A stretch of DNA of 64,000 nt from CAMLIZ01 sp036231905 (GTDB lineage Bacteria; Pseudomonadota; Gammaproteobacteria; Burkholderiales; Burkholderiaceae_C). A program made the position numbers and the translations under genes. The stretch lies in assembly GCF_036231905.1 (NCBI RefSeq), contig NZ_JAZARE010000006.1, forward strand, positions 1 to 64,000, given 5' to 3'. The notes beneath the pieces are model-generated. The model worked only from the letters and a program-made list of their open reading frames with translations, was not told where the DNA came from and did not search any database. Positions 33,041-42,149 of this stretch are shown here, one piece after another (positions within the stretch are counted from its first letter, which is position 1; each line of letters begins with the position of its first letter).

Positions 33041-34056
33041 CAGGCGTCCGCCTTCTTCGCCTGGGCCGCGTCGTAGGCCTCGACGATGCGCGCCACCAGC
33101 GGATGCCGCACCACGTCGGCCGCGGTGAACCGTGTCATCGCGATGCCACGCACCTTCTGCAGGATGCGCTCGGCTTCCACCAGGCCGCTCGCCGTGCCCT
33201 TGGGCAGGTCGATCTGGCTCACGTCGCCGGTCACCACGCACTTGCTGCCGAAGCCGATGCGCGTGAGGAACATCTTCATCTGCTCGGAGGTGGTGTTCTG
33301 CGCCTCGTCGAGGATCACGAATGCATGGTTGAGCGTGCGCCCGCGCATGAAGGCCAGCGGCGCGATCTCGAGCGCGCCGCGCTCGAAGGCCTTGGTCACG
33401 CGGTCGAAGCCCATCAGGTCGTAGAGCGCGTCGTACAGCGGCCGCAGGTACGGGTCCACCTTCTGCGTCAGGTCGCCCGGCAGGAAACCCAGGCGCTCGC
33501 CGGCTTCCACCGCGGGGCGGGTGAGCACGATGCGCTGCACCGCGCTGCGCTCCAGCGCGTCCACCGCGCAGGCCACCGCGAGAAAGGTCTTGCCGGTGCC
33601 GGCCGGCCCGATGCCGAAGGTGATGTCATGGGCCAGGATGTGGCGCAGGTAGGCGATCTGGTTGTGGGTGCGCCCCACCAGGTCGGCCCGCCGGGTGTGC
33701 AGCACGATCTCGCCGTCGGCGCCGGCCGGCGCCGCCGTTGCGGGCGCGGCATCCTGGGTGGCCTCCACCAGCGCGAGCTGGAAGGTCTCTGCCGGAATCG
33801 GCTTGCGGGCGCGGTCGTACAGATGCTGCAGCAGCACCACCGCACGCTCGGCCTTGTGCTTCGCCCCTTCGACACGGAACGACTCATTGCGCCGGCTGAT
33901 GCTCACATCGAAGGCCGCCTCGATCGCGCGCAGGTTTTCGTCCAGGGTGCCGCACAGGTGGGCGAGCCGGTTGTTGTCCAGGGGGATGAAAGCGTGGCGC
34001 AGGATCACAGCGGGCTGGCGGGCAAAGCCGCCGGTGAGGACGGGAATACCGCACAT
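33040..34056 (-). CDS. PhoH-like ATPase (YbeZ type)
   Basis: Cytoplasmic ATPase, 338 residues, usually found with ybeY and thought to support RNA processing. An N-terminal RNA-binding-like part (DNNRLAHLCGTLDENLRAIEAAFDVSISRR) precedes the P-loop domain: Walker A GIGPAGTGKTFLAV, Walker B VILDEAQNTT, and GDVSQIDLPKG. A GTG at 34008 (VILRHAFIPLD) fits the family start as well as the ATG at 34056. The gene is divergent from the sensor kinase. Confidence 0.93.
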   Translation of the reverse strand: MCGIPVLTGGFARQPAVILRHAFIPLDNNRLAHLCGTLDENLRAIEAAFDVSISRRNESFRVEGAKHKAERAVVLLQHLYDRARKPIPAETFQLALVEATQDAAPATAAPAGADGEIVLHTRRADLVGRTHNQIAYLRHILAHDITFGIGPAGTGKTFLAVACAVDALERSAVQRIVLTRPAVEAGERLGFLPGDLTQKVDPYLRPLYDALYDLMGFDRVTKAFERGALEIAPLAFMRGRTLNHAFVILDEAQNTTSEQMKMFLTRIGFGSKCVVTGDVSQIDLPKGTASGLVEAERILQKVRGIAMTRFTAADVVRHPLVARIVEAYDAAQAKKADA

Positions 34057-34103
34057 TGTGGCGGGATCGCGCGCCAGGGTGCTTCCTGCACAATCCCGGG
34101 TCC

Positions 34104-35933
34104 ATGCGCCGCCTGTGCCTCGTCCTGCTTGCCCTCGTGCTGTGGCTGCCCGCCGCGCAGGCCCAATTGACGCAGGCCATCCGCTTCAGCTCGGCCTGGA
34201 GCCTGGAATCCCCGGCAGCCCACTTCCCCACCGACGTACCGGCGCGCCTGGTGCCGCTGCCCGACGACTGGGCGGTGTCGCGGCCTGGCCATGCGGGGCC
34301 GGTGTGGTACCGGGTGAGCTTCGACGCGCCGGGCGCGCGCGACAGCAGCGAGCTGCTCGCGCTGTACATCGACCGGGTGTGTTCCAGCTTCGAGGTCTAC
34401 CTCAACGGCCAGCTGGTGCACCGCGACGGCAGCATGACACCGCCAGTGCGGCGCAACTGCCAGCGCCCGCAGCTGATCGCCCTGCCCAGCGGCCTGATGC
34501 AACACGGCAACAACACGCTGGACCTGCGTGTGCTGGGCCGGCCGCTGGAACACGTGGCCTCGCACCAGCGCGCCGGCGGCGTGTCGGTGCTGGACCTCGG
34601 GCCCTACGCGCAGCTGGCGGAGGTGCACGCCCGCCGCATCGCGTGGCGGGTGACCTTGCCGCAGGTGGTGAGTGCGACCTTGCTGCTGCTGGGCTGCTTC
34701 ATGTTCGTGATGGGCTGGCGCCATCGCAAGGCCAGCTACCTCGCGTACTTCGGCGCCCTGTGCGCCACCTGGTCGGTGGTCACGGCGCGCCTGTGGTTGC
34801 GCAACGTGCCGCTGCCCGCGCCCTGGAGCGAGGTGTTCATCACCGCCCTGCTGCCTTTCGTGGTGCTGTGTGCGGTGCAGTTCCTGCTGCGTTATGCCGG
34901 CCGGCGCGACACCCGGGTGACGGTGGCGCTGTGGCTGCAGTGCCTGCTGCTGCCGGCGGCGGTGCTGCTGTTCGGCGAAGAGCATGTGTACCAGGTGGCC
35001 AGCGCCTCCTACGGGCTGCTGGCGCTGGAGACCACTACCGTGGTGGCGTTCTACCTGCGTTGGACACGCGCGGAGCGGCCGTCGGAATTCCCGATCATGG
35101 TGTTCTGGCTGGGGCTGATGGTGGTGCTGATCGCGGCCGAGTTCGCGTCGCAGCAGGGCCAGGCGATCGGGCTGGCCGGTGACTTCGCTCATGTGGCGAT
35201 CCCGGTGGTGTTCGTGGCGATCGGCCTGCGCCTGGTGCAGCACTACGCCCGCGCATTGCAGACCGCCGAGGAAGGCCGTGTCACGCTGGAAGCGCGCATC
35301 CGCGAGGCCACGGCCGAGATCGAGCGCAACTTCGCCCAGCTGGCCGAACTGCGGGTGGAGCAGGTGACCGAGCGCGAGCGCAAGCGCATTGCCGCCGACC
35401 TGCACGACGACCTCGGCGCCAAGCTGCTGACCATCGTGCACACCAGCGAATCGGAGCGCATCTCCACCCTGGCGCGCGAGGCACTGGAAGAGATGCGCCT
35501 GTCGGTGCGCGGCCTGACCGGCAAGCCGGTGCGCCTGATCGACGCCCTGGGCGACTGGCGTGCGGAGGTGGTGTCGCGCCTGGCGCAGGCGGGCATCGAG
35601 GCGGATTGGAACTCGCCCACCGACGACGTGCCGCAGACGCTGTCGGCGCGCGCCTATGTGCAGACCACCCGCATCCTGCGCGAGGCGGTGAGCAACATCA
35701 TCAAGCACAGCGCCGCCTCGCACTGCACGGTGGCCTGCACCGTGGCCGAAAGCGACTTCCAGCTGATCGTGCAGGACAACGGCCGCGGCATCCCGCTGGA
35801 GCTGGACGGCCGCCTGGACCGCGGGCACGGCATGTCGAGCATGAAGCACCGGGCCAAGCAGTTGCAGGGGCAATGCCTGGTGGAGTCCGGCCCCGGCTAT
35901 GGAACCGTGATCCGCCTCACGCTTCCCTTGTAG
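34104..35933 (+). CDS. NarL-type sensor histidine kinase with 7TMR-DISM input
   Basis: The 609-residue protein has a signal peptide (MRRLCLVLLALVLWLPAAQA), a periplasmic beta-sandwich (about residues 25-175, jelly-roll with CSSFEVYLNGQLVHRDGS), seven membrane helices (about 180-385), a coiled coil and a HisKA_3 domain with the phosphorylated histidine in ERKRIAADLHDDLGAKLLT (near residue 436). The ATPase has TTRILREAVSNIIKHSAASH (N-box) and DNGRGIPLEL, HGMSSMKHRA (G-boxes). The N-terminal fold suggests binding of a carbohydrate or similar ligand. The partner regulator gene follows 71 bp downstream. ATG at 34104 starts the signal peptide. Confidence 0.92.
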   Translation: MRRLCLVLLALVLWLPAAQAQLTQAIRFSSAWSLESPAAHFPTDVPARLVPLPDDWAVSRPGHAGPVWYRVSFDAPGARDSSELLALYIDRVCSSFEVYLNGQLVHRDGSMTPPVRRNCQRPQLIALPSGLMQHGNNTLDLRVLGRPLEHVASHQRAGGVSVLDLGPYAQLAEVHARRIAWRVTLPQVVSATLLLLGCFMFVMGWRHRKASYLAYFGALCATWSVVTARLWLRNVPLPAPWSEVFITALLPFVVLCAVQFLLRYAGRRDTRVTVALWLQCLLLPAAVLLFGEEHVYQVASASYGLLALETTTVVAFYLRWTRAERPSEFPIMVFWLGLMVVLIAAEFASQQGQAIGLAGDFAHVAIPVVFVAIGLRLVQHYARALQTAEEGRVTLEARIREATAEIERNFAQLAELRVEQVTERERKRIAADLHDDLGAKLLTIVHTSESERISTLAREALEEMRLSVRGLTGKPVRLIDALGDWRAEVVSRLAQAGIEADWNSPTDDVPQTLSARAYVQTTRILREAVSNIIKHSAASHCTVACTVAESDFQLIVQDNGRGIPLELDGRLDRGHGMSSMKHRAKQLQGQCLVESGPGYGTVIRLTLPL

Positions 35934-36004
35934 GCTTTGCGGCACGCAGCAGAAGCGGCTGCTAGTATCAGCCGCCCCCTTGTTGCTCGCCCTGCGCCGC
36001 CGCC

Positions 36005-36652
36005 ATGAAGAACATCCTGCTGCTCGAAGACCTGCCCGAGATCCGCGCCTGGCTCAAGACGCTGGTGCTGCAGGTGTTTCCCGCGGCCCACATCTCGGAG
36101 AGTGCGCGCGTGCACGACGCGCTGGAGATGGTGTCGGCCGTCAAGTTCGACCTGGCCCTGGTGGACCTCGGCCTGCCCGACGGCTCGGGTGTGGACGTGG
36201 TGAGCGCGCTGCGCGAGAACCAGCCGGATGCGCAATCGGTGGTGGTGACCATCCATGACGACGACGAACACCTGTTCCCCGCGCTGCAGGCCGGCGCTTT
36301 TGGCTACCTGCTGAAGGAACAGGCGCGCGAGCTGCTGATGGAGCAGCTGCAGCGCATCAGCCAGGGCGAGCCGCCGCTGTCCCCCTCGATCGCGCGCCGG
36401 GTGATCGCCTACTTTGCCGCTCAGGCCAAGCCGCAGGCGTCGATGATGCCGCACGTGTCGCTCACCGAACGCGAAAGCGAAGTGCTGCTGCGCGTGGCCA
36501 AGGGCTTCACCCTGCCGGAGATCGGCGTGCAGCTGAACCTGTCGCGCCACACGATCGCCGACTATGTGAAGCAGATCTACCGCAAGCTCAATGTGAGCTC
36601 GCGTGCCGAAGCGGCGCTGGAAGCGCAACGCCTCGGACTGTTCCGACGCTGA
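36005..36652 (+). CDS. NarL/LuxR-family response regulator
   Basis: The 215-residue protein has a receiver domain (MKNILLLEDLPEIRAWL; phosphoacceptor Asp in LALVDLGLPDGSG, near residue 56; switch Thr in VVVTIHDDD; Lys in YLLKEQ) and a LuxR-type HTH (LTERESEVLLRVAKGFTLPEIGVQLNLSRHTIADYVKQIYRKLNV). It forms a two-component pair with the upstream kinase. Its targets are not evident; downstream are a repeat and ruvA. Confidence 0.94.
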   Translation: MKNILLLEDLPEIRAWLKTLVLQVFPAAHISESARVHDALEMVSAVKFDLALVDLGLPDGSGVDVVSALRENQPDAQSVVVTIHDDDEHLFPALQAGAFGYLLKEQARELLMEQLQRISQGEPPLSPSIARRVIAYFAAQAKPQASMMPHVSLTERESEVLLRVAKGFTLPEIGVQLNLSRHTIADYVKQIYRKLNVSSRAEAALEAQRLGLFRR

Positions 36653-36659
36653 GGAATGT

Positions 36660-36756
36660 TGGCCCCCCGTCGCTGAGTACCGCGACGCGTCCCCCGAGGG
36701 GACTGACCCCAAGAGCTCGGGGCGGCCCGGCGCTCTTGGGGACCCCGCTGCAGCGC
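36660..36756. repeat. GC-rich palindromic intergenic repeat
   Basis: Between the response regulator and ruvA. It contains GTCGC-N7-GCGAC-type and TCCCC-CG-AGGGGA palindromes, plus the pair CCCCAAGAGC / GCTCTTGGGG (36709-36742). The last stem is long enough to terminate transcription before ruvA, though no U-run follows. The style matches the cluster at 30080-30222. Confidence 0.5.
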
Positions 36757-36771
36757 CCGGATAATCAGCAG

Positions 36772-37344
36772 ATGATCGGTCGCCTCACCGGGCTTCTCGC
36801 GGAAAAGTCGCCCCCGCTCGTGCTCGTCGACGTCAACGGCGTCGGCTATGAAGTCGACGTGCCGATGAGCACCTTCTTCAACCTGCCCGGCCTGGGCGAA
36901 CGCGTGAGCCTGCTCACTCACTTCGTGGTGCGCGAGGACGCGCAGCAGCTGTTCGGCTTTCTCACCGCGGAGGAGCGCAGCACCTTCCGGCTGCTGGTCA
37001 AGATCAGCGGCGTGGGGCCGCGCACCGCGCTGTCCATCCTGTCCGGCCTGTCGGTGAGCGAGCTGGCGCAAGCCATCGCGGCGCAGGAAAGCGGCCGCCT
37101 GGTGAAGGTGCCTGGCATCGGCAAGAAGACCGCCGAGCGCCTGCTGCTGGAGCTCAAGGGCAAGCTCGGCCCGGACCTGGGCGCCCCGGCCCAGGTGACC
37201 AGCGATGCCCAGGCCGACATCGTGCAGGCGCTGGTGGCGCTGGGCTACAGCGAGAAGGAAGCGGCCGCGGCGCTGAAGGCGCTGCCCGCCGACGTGGGCG
37301 TGAGCGAGGGCATCAAGCTCGCGCTCAAGGCGCTGGCGCGCTGA
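36772..37344 (+). CDS. ruvA: Holliday junction branch migration protein RuvA
   Basis: RuvA binds four-way DNA junctions and loads RuvB. The 190-residue protein has the OB-fold N-terminus (MIGRLTGLLAEKSPPLVLVDVNGVGYEV), two helix-hairpin-helix motifs (KISGVGPRTALSILSGLS and VKVPGIGKKTAERLLLELK) and the C-terminal RuvB-binding domain (ADIVQALVALGYSEKEAAAAL). ruvB, normally next door, is found 3.3 kb downstream, beyond an opposite-strand copper cluster. Stop codons of ruvA and the copper chaperone gene face each other with 3 bp between. Confidence 0.97.
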   Translation: MIGRLTGLLAEKSPPLVLVDVNGVGYEVDVPMSTFFNLPGLGERVSLLTHFVVREDAQQLFGFLTAEERSTFRLLVKISGVGPRTALSILSGLSVSELAQAIAAQESGRLVKVPGIGKKTAERLLLELKGKLGPDLGAPAQVTSDAQADIVQALVALGYSEKEAAAALKALPADVGVSEGIKLALKALAR

Positions 37345-37347
37345 AGC

Positions 37348-37833
37348 TCAGTGCTGGTGGCCGCCGCCGCTGGCCGCGCTGCCGGGCACCATCGACTCCA
37401 CCTTCACTTCCACCTTCACCTCACCCGCCTTCTCAAACTTCAAGGTGAGCGGGATCTTGGCGTCCGCGGCCAGCGGTGCCTTCAGGCCCACCAGCATCAG
37501 GTGGAACTGGCCGGGCTTCAGCTCCACCGTCTGGCCGGCCGGGATGTCGATGGCGGGCACCTCGCGCATGCGCATCACGTTGCCCTCCATGGACATGCTG
37601 TGCAACTCCACCCGCTCGGCCGCCGGCGTGCTGCCGCCCAACAGGCGATCGGGCGTGCTGCCGGTGTTTTCCAGCTTCAGGTAGGCGCCGCCGGTGGCCT
37701 GGCCCGCCACGGTGGCGCGGGCCCAGGGGTGGCCGATCTTCAAGGCGCCGGCCGTGTAGCCGTGCGCCAGCGCGGCGACAGCGGCACTGCCCAGCAGGGC
37801 CGCGGCGCACCAGGTCTTCAGGGTGGTCTTCAT
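37348..37833 (-). CDS. Periplasmic copper chaperone PCu(A)C
   Basis: The 161-residue protein has a signal peptide (to about residue 24, ending AALAHG) and a cupredoxin-like domain. The copper motif of the family, H-Mx10-Mx21-HxM, is visible: VELHSMSMEGNVMRMREV and KPGQFHLMLVGLK. The C-terminus is Gly/His rich (SGGGHQH), which could hold extra metal. PCuAC proteins deliver Cu(I) to the CuA site of cytochrome oxidase, or scavenge it. It follows the TonB-receptor gene by 11 bp, so uptake and delivery are probably one transcript. Confidence 0.93.
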   Translation of the reverse strand: MKTTLKTWCAAALLGSAAVAALAHGYTAGALKIGHPWARATVAGQATGGAYLKLENTGSTPDRLLGGSTPAAERVELHSMSMEGNVMRMREVPAIDIPAGQTVELKPGQFHLMLVGLKAPLAADAKIPLTLKFEKAGEVKVEVKVESMVPGSAASGGGHQH

Positions 37834-37844
37834 GAGGTGGGCTT

Positions 37845-40103
37845 TCAAAGGTCGAACGCAAGCTCGGCGCTGGTGGTGCGCTGAGGATAGGGGTGGAAGT
37901 TCCAGGTGCGGGCGTTGTTGAGGTTGTCGATGCCCAGCGAGGCTGTCCACTGGCGGGCGATGCGGTAACGGACCCGCAGGTCGGTGATCCAGTACTTCGA
38001 CACGCCCTGGTAGGCCGATCCGTTGACATCGCTGTTGTCCAGCGTGTTGTAGGCCCGGCTGCCATAGCGGGCACCGGCACTCAGCGTCCAGCGCTCACCG
38101 GCACGCCAGGTCGCCGACGCACTCGCGCGCCAGCGCGGCACGCGCGGCTGCTGCTTGCCCACGGTGTCACCCGGCACGCTGACGTAGCCCGCGTTGTCCA
38201 GGATGCGGGAGTCGGCATAGGTCGCGCTGGCGTTGAGATCCAGGCGCCGGTCCAGCAGGCCATCGATCTGCAGCGCGGCCTCCAGGCCGTTGGTGCGGAT
38301 GCGGCCCACGTTCTGCACGGTGTTGGCGTTGGTCGCCGGGTTGAGCTGCGAATACAGCGCATCGTGCGTGTTTTCATGGAACGCCGTGGTGCGCCACAGG
38401 AGATGGTCCCCGCCCCACTCGGCGGTCAGCTCGCCGGTCCAGGACCGTTCGGGCCGCAGGCCGGGATCGTTGTTGATCGCCTGACCCTGGGCGTTGAAGC
38501 CGCCCTGGTACAGCTCGGCCACGGTGGGAAAGCGCAGCGCGCGGCCGGTGGAGGCCTTGAGCACCCAGTGATCCGACACCTGGTGCGACAAGGCCGCCTT
38601 GGGCGACAGCGCGGTCAGGCTGCGCTGCGGATGCACCAGCGCACAGCAGGCGCTTTCGGTGAGGCCGCCCCAGGCGCGCCACTGCTCGGCGCGCAGGCCC
38701 AGCACCAGCTTCCATTCGGGGGCCATCGCCCACGCGTCCTGTGCATAGGCGCTGCGCAGCTCGGTGTTGCCCTCGAAACGGGAGAGCCGGTCATCGGGCG
38801 CCAGCGGCGTGCCGGCCCGCCAGTCGGCCAGCGCGGTGACCCGGCTGCGCAGGCGATAGCGCTCCTGCTGCAGGCCGGCATCCACGACATGCGCACCGCC
38901 CTCCGGCCGCCACACCGCCTTGGCCACCAGCGTGGTCCAGCCGGTGCCGTCCAGGCGGGTTTCGCGTCCCGGGCTGCCGGCTTCGGCGGCCGGCATGGCG
39001 GTGCCGGGCGTGCGGACACGGTCGGTGCGGTACTGGTAACCGCTGGCCGCCAGTTCCCAGTCGAAGCCGGCGTGGGTGTGGCGCTTGATCGACAGCGCCT
39101 GCATGAGGTGCAGCAACTGTTCGTTCGTCGCGCTGAAGTCGCTCACATAGGCGGGGGCGCCGGCGGCATCGCGCAGGTAGGTGTCGGGCCGGCTGCCGGC
39201 GTGGTTGCGCCATCCACCCAGCGTGACCGTGGCGCGCACCGCCTCGCTCAACTCGTAGGCCAGCTTGAACTTCGCGTGGTCCTGCACCGTGTGGTACTGC
39301 GTGTTGGTGCCCAGCACCCAGACTTCGCGGTCGTTGCGGTCCCGTGCCGGCACCGCACCGGTGCTGCCGGCCGGCAGCTTGTCCGCCGTGCGGGTGACAA
39401 ACACCTGTGGCGGGCTCTCGCTGTCGAGCCGGTTGAGATTCACCCACCAGGCGCATCCGCCCTGGCGGTCCCCCAGCGACACGCTGGCTTGATGGCCGTC
39501 GAAACGGCCGCGCGTGCCGTAGAGGTCGAAGCGCTGGGTGAAGGCGTTCACCTTCGCATGGGCCTCGAAGCGGCGCGGCATGCGGGTGACCATGTCCACC
39601 ACCGCGCCCACCGAGTTGCCGGCATAGGCGGCGGAGAACGGGCCGTACAGCACGTCCACACGCTCGATCTCCTCGGGCGTCACCAGGCCCCAGCGCGGCG
39701 CGAAGGCGGCGCCGTTGCCCAGCAGGTTGGACAGCAGCACGCCGTCGGCATACACCAGCGAGCGCGCGCTGTTGCCGGAGCCGGAGGCGCGAGTGGACAG
39801 CACCGCATGGTTGTAGTCGCCCACATAACGCTTGCGCACCAGCAGGCTGGGCAGGTACTTCAGCGCGTCTTCGGCATCGGTAGCGTTGATGCCGTCCGCG
39901 ATCTGCTGCCGGGTGATGCTTTCGGTGGTGGTCGGTATCTGCGTGGGCAGCGAGCTCGGTTGCGACCCGATGATCGTCACCACGCCGACGGTGCGCTCGG
40001 GCGCCGGCACCGGTTCATGGGCCCGCAGCGGCAGGCCAGGGAATGCAGCGGCGATGGCCGCGGCCAGGGGAGCCGCGCGACGCGCGGCGGCCAGAGGGAA
40101 CAT
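37845..40103 (-). CDS. TonB-dependent outer-membrane receptor, probably for copper
   Basis: The 752-residue protein has a signal peptide (about 1-30), a plug domain (TTESITRQQIADGINATDAEDALKYLPSLLVRKR, then LVYADGVLLSNLL and VDVLYGPFSAAYAGNSVGAVVDM) and a long beta-barrel ending in DL with the aromatic C-terminal pattern (TSAELAFDL). Start at 40103 (MFPLAAARR) gives a sensible signal sequence. Neighbours encode a periplasmic copper chaperone and a DUF2946 protein with a metal-like CPMC motif, which points to copper or another soft metal as substrate; the plug itself gives no direct proof. Confidence 0.9.
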   Translation of the reverse strand: MFPLAAARRAAPLAAAIAAAFPGLPLRAHEPVPAPERTVGVVTIIGSQPSSLPTQIPTTTESITRQQIADGINATDAEDALKYLPSLLVRKRYVGDYNHAVLSTRASGSGNSARSLVYADGVLLSNLLGNGAAFAPRWGLVTPEEIERVDVLYGPFSAAYAGNSVGAVVDMVTRMPRRFEAHAKVNAFTQRFDLYGTRGRFDGHQASVSLGDRQGGCAWWVNLNRLDSESPPQVFVTRTADKLPAGSTGAVPARDRNDREVWVLGTNTQYHTVQDHAKFKLAYELSEAVRATVTLGGWRNHAGSRPDTYLRDAAGAPAYVSDFSATNEQLLHLMQALSIKRHTHAGFDWELAASGYQYRTDRVRTPGTAMPAAEAGSPGRETRLDGTGWTTLVAKAVWRPEGGAHVVDAGLQQERYRLRSRVTALADWRAGTPLAPDDRLSRFEGNTELRSAYAQDAWAMAPEWKLVLGLRAEQWRAWGGLTESACCALVHPQRSLTALSPKAALSHQVSDHWVLKASTGRALRFPTVAELYQGGFNAQGQAINNDPGLRPERSWTGELTAEWGGDHLLWRTTAFHENTHDALYSQLNPATNANTVQNVGRIRTNGLEAALQIDGLLDRRLDLNASATYADSRILDNAGYVSVPGDTVGKQQPRVPRWRASASATWRAGERWTLSAGARYGSRAYNTLDNSDVNGSAYQGVSKYWITDLRVRYRIARQWTASLGIDNLNNARTWNFHPYPQRTTSAELAFDL

Positions 40104-40191
40104 GTTGATCGACTCCCGCCGGACCTGAGCGGCCGGCGCGTGCAAAACAGCAAGCGATGCAGCTGCCACGGCAACTCATCGCAACGGCGTG

Positions 40192-40584
40192 TCAGGCGAC
40201 GATCAAGGGTGGAGCCCGCGGCTGGGCGGCCAGCCAGGCAAACAGTGGCCGCGGTGCGGCATAGAACAGGCGCGGCCGGCCTTCGCGGACAGCCGGCGCC
40301 GCGACACTGAGCGGTGCTGGCGGCAGGCCGGCGGCGTGGCTGGTCACACTGCACATCGGGCAGTGGTCGAGGTGGCCGGCCCCACTCGAGGCCGGCTCGG
40401 GCAGGCTGGCATCGGCCTGCACCGCGCGCGGCACGCCCTGCGCGGAACAGATCTCCGCCCAGCCGGCCGACACCCCGCGCGCATGCGACAGCACCCGCGA
40501 CAGCCCCGGCACCAGCGCAAACGCCAGCATCGCGAGCAAGGCGAGCCGGGTGAACGAGCGCAGGTGGCGGCGGGAGAACAGCAC
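40192..40584 (-). CDS. DUF2946 family protein
   Basis: The 130-residue protein has an N-terminal hydrophobic segment (about 10-30, signal or anchor), a central HLDHCPMCSVTSH motif and a Pro/Ala-rich second hydrophobic stretch before the C-terminus. The His/Cys cluster resembles a metal-binding site, and genes of this type usually neighbour TonB receptors of copper-responsive clusters. Function is unproven. It is the first gene of the three-gene minus-strand cluster, divergent from ruvB with a 35-bp gap. Confidence 0.8.
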   Translation of the reverse strand: MLFSRRHLRSFTRLALLAMLAFALVPGLSRVLSHARGVSAGWAEICSAQGVPRAVQADASLPEPASSGAGHLDHCPMCSVTSHAAGLPPAPLSVAAPAVREGRPRLFYAAPRPLFAWLAAQPRAPPLIVA

Positions 40585-40619
40585 GGCCGCGATTCTAGTG
40601 AGGCCGCGATAATCCCTGG

Positions 40620-41678
40620 ATGGCCATCCAGACCGACGACTTCAGCCCTCCGGCACGGCCCCGCGTGGTGACGGCCACCGCCGCCACGCCGCAGGAAGAA
40701 GCGATCGAGCGCGCGCTGCGGCCCAAGGACCTGTCCGGCTACGTGGGCCAGACCAAGGCGCGCGAGCAGCTGGAGATCTTCATCGGCGCGGCGCGCAAGC
40801 GCGGCGAGGCGCTGGACCATGTGCTGCTGTTCGGCCCGCCCGGCCTGGGCAAGACCACGCTCAGCCACATCATCGCCAACGAGCTGGGCGTGAACCTGCG
40901 CCAGACCTCCGGCCCGGTGCTGGAAAAGCCGAAGGACCTGGCCGCCATCCTCACCAACCTGGAGCGCAACGATGTGCTCTTCATCGACGAGATCCATCGG
41001 CTCTCGCCGGTGGTGGAGGAAATCCTGTACCCCGCGCTGGAGGACTACCAGATCGACATCATGATCGGCGAGGGCCCGGCCGCACGCTCGATCAAGCTGG
41101 ACCTGCAGCCCTTCACCTTGGTGGGCGCCACCACACGCGCCGGCATGCTGACCAACCCGCTGCGTGACCGCTTCGGCATCGTGGCGCGGCTGGAGTTCTA
41201 CACGCCCGAGGAACTGGCGCGCATCGTGGTGCGCTCGGCCGGCCTGCTCAATGCACCGATCGACGCTCAGGGCGCGATGGAGATCGCACGCCGCTCACGC
41301 GGCACGCCGCGCATCGCCAACCGGCTGCTGCGCCGGGTGCGCGACTATGCGGAGGTCAAGGCCGACGGCCGCATCGCCAAGGAGATCGCAGACAAGGCGC
41401 TGGCGATGCTCGACGTCGACCCGCAAGGCTTCGACGTGATGGACCGCAAGCTGCTGGAGGCGGTGGTGCACCGCTTCGACGGCGGCCCGGTGGGCCTGGA
41501 CAACGTGGCCGCGGCCATCGGCGAGGAACGCGACACCATCGAGGACGTGATCGAGCCTTACCTCATCCAGCAGGGCTACCTGCAGCGCACGCCGCGCGGG
41601 CGCATCGCCACGCTGGCGGCGTACCGGCACCTGGGCGTGGCACCGCCCAAGAGCGCGGGGGATCTGTTCGAGGCCTGA
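40620..41678 (+). CDS. ruvB: Holliday junction branch migration ATPase RuvB
   Basis: RuvB is the hexameric motor that pumps DNA through a RuvA-bound junction. The 352-residue protein carries the AAA+ core: LRPKDLSGYVGQTKAREQLEIFI, Walker A LLFGPPGLGKTTLSH (near residue 70), Walker B VLFIDEIHRLS, sensor 1 LVGATTRAGMLTNPLRDRFG and a winged-helix C-terminus (IEPYLIQQGYLQRTPRGR). ATG at 40620 lies only 35 bp from the divergent DUF2946 gene, so the promoters overlap. Confidence 0.97.
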   Translation: MAIQTDDFSPPARPRVVTATAATPQEEAIERALRPKDLSGYVGQTKAREQLEIFIGAARKRGEALDHVLLFGPPGLGKTTLSHIIANELGVNLRQTSGPVLEKPKDLAAILTNLERNDVLFIDEIHRLSPVVEEILYPALEDYQIDIMIGEGPAARSIKLDLQPFTLVGATTRAGMLTNPLRDRFGIVARLEFYTPEELARIVVRSAGLLNAPIDAQGAMEIARRSRGTPRIANRLLRRVRDYAEVKADGRIAKEIADKALAMLDVDPQGFDVMDRKLLEAVVHRFDGGPVGLDNVAAAIGEERDTIEDVIEPYLIQQGYLQRTPRGRIATLAAYRHLGVAPPKSAGDLFEA

Positions 41679-41687
41679 GCGTTCAGC

Positions 41688-42095
41688 TCAGGGGATCAGG
41701 TCTTCGATCACCAGCCGCCCGTACTTCTCCGCCAGCTTGGCGCCATGCTCGCGCGCCACCGCCACCACCCGTTCGCAGTGGGCCTTGTCCGGCGCATACA
41801 CCACCAGCCAGCAGCAGCCTTCGTCGGCCAGGGCCTTGTACTGGCGCATCAGGCACACCTCATGGCCGAAGCCGGCGGCGCCGCTGACGCCGTCCAGCAT
41901 GCGCGACATCTCCTCGGACTCCTCGGCCGCGCTGTACTGCAGCACGTCCTCGTTCTCGAAACCGGCATCGTGCAAGGCCCGCGCGGCCGCATCGGCCGCC
42001 TGCTGGTCGGCAAATGCCACCACCACATGCCCCACCGGGCTGAACACCCCGAAGGACAGCGGGTGGTCCTCTTTCGTCAAGCGCTTGATCGCCAT
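41688..42095 (-). CDS. Conserved hypothetical cytoplasmic protein
   Basis: Not recognised. The 135-residue protein looks soluble and mixed alpha/beta: VGHVVVAFADQQAADAAARALHDAGFENEDVLQYSAAEESEEMSRML followed by a Gly/Ala/Cys-rich stretch (GFGHEVCLMRQYKALADEGCCWLVVYAPD) and a second helix. The pattern of a beta-strand followed by a residue-pairing helix repeats twice, suggesting a duplicated ferredoxin-like or general-stress-protein fold. It converges with ruvB (9-bp gap) and lies upstream-strandwise of the hydroxylase gene with a 54-bp gap. Confidence 0.65.
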   Translation of the reverse strand: MAIKRLTKEDHPLSFGVFSPVGHVVVAFADQQAADAAARALHDAGFENEDVLQYSAAEESEEMSRMLDGVSGAAGFGHEVCLMRQYKALADEGCCWLVVYAPDKAHCERVVAVAREHGAKLAEKYGRLVIEDLIP

Positions 42096-42149
42096 GGCCG
42101 GTACTCCTGAAAGCCAGACGGGAACCAGTCTGACGCCGTGCCGCGGGGC

